A DNA stretch of 64,000 nt from the NCBI GenBank assembly GCA_020849765.1, contig JADLAY010000026.1:124001-188000 (forward strand), in the 5' to 3' direction. Source of the stretch: Anaerolineae bacterium (GTDB lineage: Bacteria; Chloroflexota; Anaerolineae; Aggregatilineales; Phototrophicaceae). The translations under genes were made by a program, and so were the position numbers. Under the pieces are notes generated by a model that saw nothing but the letters and a program-made list of their open reading frames with translations, ran no database searches and had not been told where the DNA came from. Shown here piece by piece: positions 60,530 through 64,000 of the stretch (position 1 is the stretch's first letter; each line of letters begins with the position of its first letter).

Positions 60530-61597
60530 ATGACCTACGACGCCGAAACCCGCATCTATCCCGTCGATCCGCTGCATCCCGACCCGGTGATATTGCGTCT
60601 GGCTGCCGATGCGCTCCGGCGCGGCGGCCTGGTCGCCTTCCCAACCGAGACCGTCTACGGCCTGGGCGCCAACGCCTTCGAGGCGGAGGCAGTCGCGCGC
60701 ATCTTTGCCGCCAAGCGACGCCCCGCCAACGACCCGATCATCGTCCACATTCACGATCTGGCACAGCTCGATCAGATCGCCGTCGAGGTGCCGCCGCTGG
60801 CGGGTACGCTGGCTGCAGCCTTCTGGCCCGGCCCGCTGACGTTCGTCCTGCGCCGGGGCGAGCGCATACCGGCCAACGTCAGCGCCGGGATGCCGACGGT
60901 CGCCGTCAGGATGCCGAGCGGATCGGTGGCGCGCGCACTGCTGCAAACGGTCGCTCTGCCGGTCGCCGCGCCCAGCGCCAACACCTTCAGCCGTCCCAGC
61001 GCGACGACGGCGGCGCACGTGCTTCAGGATCTGAGCGGCCACGTCGACGTCGTGCTCGACGGCGGTGCGACGGCAATTGGCCTCGAATCGACTGTGCTCG
61101 ATCTGACGGGCGCGCAGCCGGTGATCCTGCGTCCTGGCGGCGTGCCGCTGGAAGCCCTGCGCGAGATTGCAGCCGATGTGCAAGTGAAAACACACTACCT
61201 GGCGCTCGACGCGGATGCGGGCGCCTCGCCCGGCATGTTGATCAAGCATTATGCACCGCACGCGGAGATGCTGCTGTTCGATGGCGAGCGAGAAGCCGTG
61301 CTCGAAGCGATGCGGCAGCGTGCGGAAACGCTCGACGCCGAGGGCAAGCGCGTCGGCGTGCTCGCCTACGAGGAAGATCGGGCGGTGTTTGCCGGGCTGA
61401 ACGTCCATCTGCACGTGCTCGGTGCCTTACAGAACACAGACAAAATCGGCGCAGGTTTGTTCGCCGGGCTGCGCGCGCTCGACGCGGTTGGAGTCGACGT
61501 GATTCTGGCGCGCACCGTCGAACGTGAGGGCCTGGGCGCGGCCATTGATGACCGGCTCATGCGCGCGGCGGAAGGGCATATCGTTCGAATCTCGTAA
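60530..61597 (+). CDS. L-threonylcarbamoyladenylate synthase (Sua5/TsaC)
   Basis: Full-length Sua5-type enzyme of 355 aa with the YrdC-like N-terminal domain (AADALRRGGLVAFPTETVYGLGANA and RPANDPIIVHIHD, residues about 20-75) and the C-terminal Sua5 domain (ASPGMLIKHYAPHAEMLLFDG onward). It makes threonylcarbamoyl-AMP for the t6A modification of ANN-decoding tRNAs. The binding residues of the TsaC pocket are visible, including KRRPANDP and the SPSANTFSRPS-like loop (APSANTFSRPSAT). It follows the nucleotidyltransferase gene by 64 bases. Confidence 0.95.
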   Translation: MTYDAETRIYPVDPLHPDPVILRLAADALRRGGLVAFPTETVYGLGANAFEAEAVARIFAAKRRPANDPIIVHIHDLAQLDQIAVEVPPLAGTLAAAFWPGPLTFVLRRGERIPANVSAGMPTVAVRMPSGSVARALLQTVALPVAAPSANTFSRPSATTAAHVLQDLSGHVDVVLDGGATAIGLESTVLDLTGAQPVILRPGGVPLEALREIAADVQVKTHYLALDADAGASPGMLIKHYAPHAEMLLFDGEREAVLEAMRQRAETLDAEGKRVGVLAYEEDRAVFAGLNVHLHVLGALQNTDKIGAGLFAGLRALDAVGVDVILARTVEREGLGAAIDDRLMRAAEGHIVRIS

Positions 61598-61712
61598 GTA
61601 GATTCGCGTTTATGTATGGATTTTCTGCATATCTTTTGGCAATCTACACAAAGTTTATACAACCTTGTGGTGTCAATTCAACGACAATGCATGTATTATG
61701 ATGAAAGGTAGA

Positions 61713-61767
61713 CCGCACGCTTGCGTTCCCCAGCCACCAACGAAGCACGTGAGCGTGCGGCTTATTT
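61713..61767 (+). terminator. Possible leader attenuator or short-RNA terminator upstream of the 61798 gene
   Basis: CCGCACGCT at 61713-61721 pairs with AGCGTGCGG at 61752-61760, with a 30-base loop, followed by CTTATTTTT. A TATTAT at 61694-61699 with a weak -35 (TGTCAA) would start transcription just before it. It lies only about 30 bases before the gene start, so it reads as a 5' attenuator or the terminator of a short RNA. Confidence 0.5.
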
Positions 61768-61797
61768 TTCTGTCAGCAGATTCGGGGGATCCAGATC

Positions 61798-62940
61798 TTG
61801 AAGAGATTAGCCCCTCCCATCATCACCGGCATCTTACTGGCCGTGGTGACCATCGCCAGTGCCCAGGATCAGTGTACTACCCTGGTGCGTGAGGCGATCG
61901 ATCTTGTCGCCGATACCTGCATTGGCATGGGACGTAACGAAGTCTGCCACGGCTATTTCCGCGTGGAGGCACAACCTCGCGACGCATCACCCGCCTTCAG
62001 CTTTGCGCTGGGCGATATCGTCGACGTCACAGATGTTGCCTCAATCCGCACCTATCCCTTCAACCCGGAAACGCACGAATGGGGCATCGCCCTGATGAAC
62101 TTGCAGGCCAACCTGCCTGATGAGCTGCCGGGAGCCAACGTCAGTTTCTTACTCCTGGGCGATACGAACGTCACCAACAGAAGCGCGACGGGCGAACACC
62201 CGATGCAGACCTTGCGCCTGGAGACGGGCATCACCGGGACGGAATGCAGCGATGCGCCGAGCAACGGCCTCTTGATCCAGACTCCGCACGGTGTAGGCCG
62301 CGTGACCTTGAACATCAACGAGGTCGACATCAGCCTGGGCTCGACTGTCTTTGTCTCGGCGCCCGCCGGTGGCGAGATGACCATCAGTACGCTGGAAGGC
62401 TCGGCCTACGTCAGCCTGAACGGCGTCAATCAAACGGCGCTGCCGGGCTACGAAGTGCATATCGCGCTCGACGAGGACTCGAAGCCGCTCGGCTTTATTG
62501 GCGCGGCGACCGTGTTCCAGCCAGCCGCCTTGTTGTCGCTGCCGCTGGCCCTGTTGGAGCGCCCGGTCGAAATCGTCACGCCGCTGACCGAGCCGGTTGA
62601 AGCGCTGGCCGAGATGGCGACGGACGTCGTCAGCACCACCGCAGGCACGGTTGTCGATACCGTGAATGGAGTCGTCGATGCCGTTGATCCTGTGGGCACC
62701 GTCAATCAAGCGGTCAATACGGTCAACCAGGTCGTGGACACGGTCAATCCGGTCGGCACCGTCAATCAAGTGGTAGAAACGGTTGACCAGGTCGTCGATG
62801 CCGTCGACCCGGTCGGCACCGTCAATCAAGTGGTGGATACAGTCAATCAGGTCGTGGATGCCGTCGACCCAAGCGGCACGGTCAACGACGTTCTCAACAT
62901 TGCGGGCGGATTGCTCGGCGGGAACAACGGCAATCACTAG
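61798..62940 (+). CDS. Secreted protein with C-terminal Val-rich 20-aa repeats
   Basis: Exported protein of 380 aa with a TTG start at 61798 (GGGGGATCC upstream) and a signal peptide ending near SAQ (residues 1-23). A middle part (residues about 30-240) resembles a FecR-type beta-domain, with Cys residues at the start (DQCTT, ADTCIG, EVCHG) that may form disulfides. From about residue 295 three tandem copies of a 20-aa unit (PVGTVNQVVDTVNQVVDAVD and variants) form a Val/Asp/Asn-rich tail with a helical heptad look. Function unknown. Confidence 0.82.
   Translation: MKRLAPPIITGILLAVVTIASAQDQCTTLVREAIDLVADTCIGMGRNEVCHGYFRVEAQPRDASPAFSFALGDIVDVTDVASIRTYPFNPETHEWGIALMNLQANLPDELPGANVSFLLLGDTNVTNRSATGEHPMQTLRLETGITGTECSDAPSNGLLIQTPHGVGRVTLNINEVDISLGSTVFVSAPAGGEMTISTLEGSAYVSLNGVNQTALPGYEVHIALDEDSKPLGFIGAATVFQPAALLSLPLALLERPVEIVTPLTEPVEALAEMATDVVSTTAGTVVDTVNGVVDAVDPVGTVNQAVNTVNQVVDTVNPVGTVNQVVETVDQVVDAVDPVGTVNQVVDTVNQVVDAVDPSGTVNDVLNIAGGLLGGNNGNH
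62690..62900 (+). repeat. Tandem 60-bp repeats inside the secreted-protein gene
   Basis: About three copies of a 60-bp unit with few changes, matching the 20-aa PVGTVNQVVDTVNQVVDAVD unit. Silent differences between copies show it is maintained at the protein level. Confidence 0.75.
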
Positions 62941-63383
62941 AGCGCGGTTCCAGCCGCATCCTCATCACCCGTCATTGTGGGACAATCTGCAAAGCGCTTT
63001 GACACCAGCCGCCTCGTTTACGCGGCTGGTTTGCATTTTATGCTAGGCAAAGGAGCCTAATTCTTTTTTATTCTTTCTTGTAGCTCGTTATACTATTAAC
63101 AATGACATCGCGTATCAACAAGGCCTCTCAAACGTTGCAGTCAGGCGACATCATCATTCTTGTGGGACTGAATGAAAAATAGACAATGGTTGCCGCTGAA
63201 CCGCCGGGGTGTTTCGATTACACAATCGGCGTATTCCATGATGCTGCTCAGAGACAAGAACCGCAAGACGCCAGAATTGTCATCAGGATCGTTGTGGTCA
63301 CTTGTGTTGGTATAACTCCAGTCAATTCGTTTTATTTGTTTAAATAATGGGCTTGCTTTTCACAAGTGAGAAGGCGACAAAGC
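62941..63383. other. Non-coding region between the secreted-protein gene and the response regulator
   Basis: About 440 bases with no supported gene. It holds the terminator at 63004-63040, a weaker hairpin TAGGC/GCCTA at 63044-63059 followed by a T-run, and an AT-rich stretch. An ATG frame at 63102 encodes only 26 residues and lacks a ribosome-binding site. Confidence 0.6.
63004..63040 (+). terminator. Rho-independent terminator after the secreted-protein gene
   Basis: ACCAGCCGC at 63004-63012 pairs perfectly with GCGGCTGGT at 63022-63030, followed by TTGCATTTT. Confidence 0.85.
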
Positions 63384-63824
63384 ATGGGAGACAACGCCGT
63401 ACGCGTGATGCTGGTCGAGGACAATACGGATCATGCCGAGATGGTCATGCGCCAGTTTGAACTCCAGCGTGTGGCTCATCATCTCGTGCACCTGACAGAC
63501 GGGCAGGCCGCGCTCGATTATCTCTATGGCCACGCCCCGTATTCTGACGATAGCAAATATCCCCAACCCGATATCATCCTGTTGGATTTGCGCCTCCCGA
63601 AGGTTGATGGTTTGGAGGTGCTGCGCATCCTCAAGGAGGACGAGAATCTGTGCTCGATCCCCGTCGTCATATTGACCACGTCAAGCGCCGAGCGCGATAT
63701 CGTCCAGGCATACAGCCGTCATGCCAATAGCTACCTGGTCAAGCCGGTCGATTTTGAGCGATTCCGCCAGCTGATGAGCGACCTGGGGAATTACTGGATG
63801 TCGTGGAACCAGCGCGTGGAGTGA
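63384..63824 (+). CDS. CheY-like response regulator (single receiver)
   Basis: Stand-alone receiver of 146 aa beginning at the ATG at 63384. The acidic pocket EDN (residues 12-14), phospho-acceptor Asp68 (ILLDLRLPK), Thr98/Thr99 and Lys120 (YLVKPVDF) are all present. It resembles the Rcp1 group of receivers that pair with phytochrome-like or hybrid histidine kinases, with the insertion YGHAPYSDDSKYPQPD typical of that group. The next gene, also a receiver, starts 10 bases after its stop, so they form a signalling operon. Confidence 0.93.
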   Translation: MGDNAVRVMLVEDNTDHAEMVMRQFELQRVAHHLVHLTDGQAALDYLYGHAPYSDDSKYPQPDIILLDLRLPKVDGLEVLRILKEDENLCSIPVVILTTSSAERDIVQAYSRHANSYLVKPVDFERFRQLMSDLGNYWMSWNQRVE

Positions 63825-63833
63825 GCGAAGTCG

Positions 63834-64000
63834 ATGATCCAACACATTCTCGTTGTCGAAGATGATGCTACACACGCTGAGCTGATCCATCGTGCATTCG
63901 CCGACGACAGCGAGAAGTTTACGGTCGAGATCGTTAACACCTTGACGGATGCGCGCCAACGCATCGAGTCAGGGACGCCCGAACTGGCATTGGTCGATAT
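63834..64000 (+). CDS. Response-regulator receiver protein, cut by the window edge
   Basis: Partial gene. The first 55 residues are a receiver domain: HILVVEDDATHAELIHRAFADD, then ELALVD at the end, just before the phospho-acceptor Asp. The product probably continues as a hybrid histidine kinase or a second receiver protein. The stop is outside the window. Confidence 0.85.
   Translation, partial: MIQHILVVEDDATHAELIHRAFADDSEKFTVEIVNTLTDARQRIESGTPELALVD

Noticed and set aside
63102..63182. 26-codon ATG frame upstream of the response regulator
   Set aside because: No ribosome-binding site and too short to judge; could be a leader peptide but nothing supports it.

Overview
The window looks like a chromosomal segment from a GC-rich, monoderm-like bacterium. 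The best guess is Chloroflexota (Anaerolineae-like), from the gene mix: pyruvate:ferredoxin oxidoreductase, a dihydroorotate-dehydrogenase-like partner, pyruvate phosphate dikinase, a K+-independent-type H+-pyrophosphatase, acyl-CoA carboxylase, CdaA/YbbR, many secreted or lipoprotein scaffolds of unknown function, and Uma2 and DUF4058 genes. The lineage is inference: there is no rRNA, and I saw no tRNA, CRISPR array, transposase or replication origin.

Layout. 1-6330: a fructan/sucrose operon on the minus strand (LacI regulator, solute-binding protein, two permeases, GH32 hydrolase), with palindromic operators upstream of lacI and again at the left edge. 6479-12262: a small P-loop kinase-like gene, then a very large secreted protein overlapping a beta-propeller/diheme cytochrome c gene. 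12278-18768: small housekeeping and accessory genes (methyltransferase-like, AI-2E-type exporter, TfoX-N, hotdog thioesterase, SUKH-like, MazG-like, membrane-anchored TPR). 18793-24952: cell-envelope and signalling genes on the minus strand (MurE-like ligase, twin FHA, Der, YbbR, diadenylate cyclase). 25170-29892: a LysM surface protein, an STT3-like GT-C protein and a GT39-like protein. 29942-34773: a biotin-dependent acyl-CoA carboxylase cluster with a Uma2 gene inside it. 34847-42975: an AT-richer patch with DUF4058, then threonine dehydratase-like, MaoC, a TPR protein, TetR/YceI, a decayed VapBC and an aldehyde dehydrogenase. 43126-47739: DsbA-like, DUF1232, an SH3b lipoprotein and a long prokaryotic Argonaute. 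48095-58653: H+-PPase, PFOR, DHOD-like and PPDK, a pyruvate/PEP/PPi block. 58736-64000: GT4, a cytidylyltransferase, Sua5/TsaC, a secreted repeat protein and two response-regulator receivers, the last cut by the window edge.

How it fits together. PFOR and PPDK interconvert acetyl-CoA, pyruvate and PEP. In the PEP-forming direction PPDK makes PPi, which the neighbouring membrane pyrophosphatase can use to pump ions. The LacI operon imports and hydrolyses a fructose-containing sugar but has no ATPase gene here. The most notable gene is the Argonaute at 45625-47739. It is a full-length, TtAgo-like protein whose first catalytic Asp appears to be Thr, and no recognised effector lies beside it.
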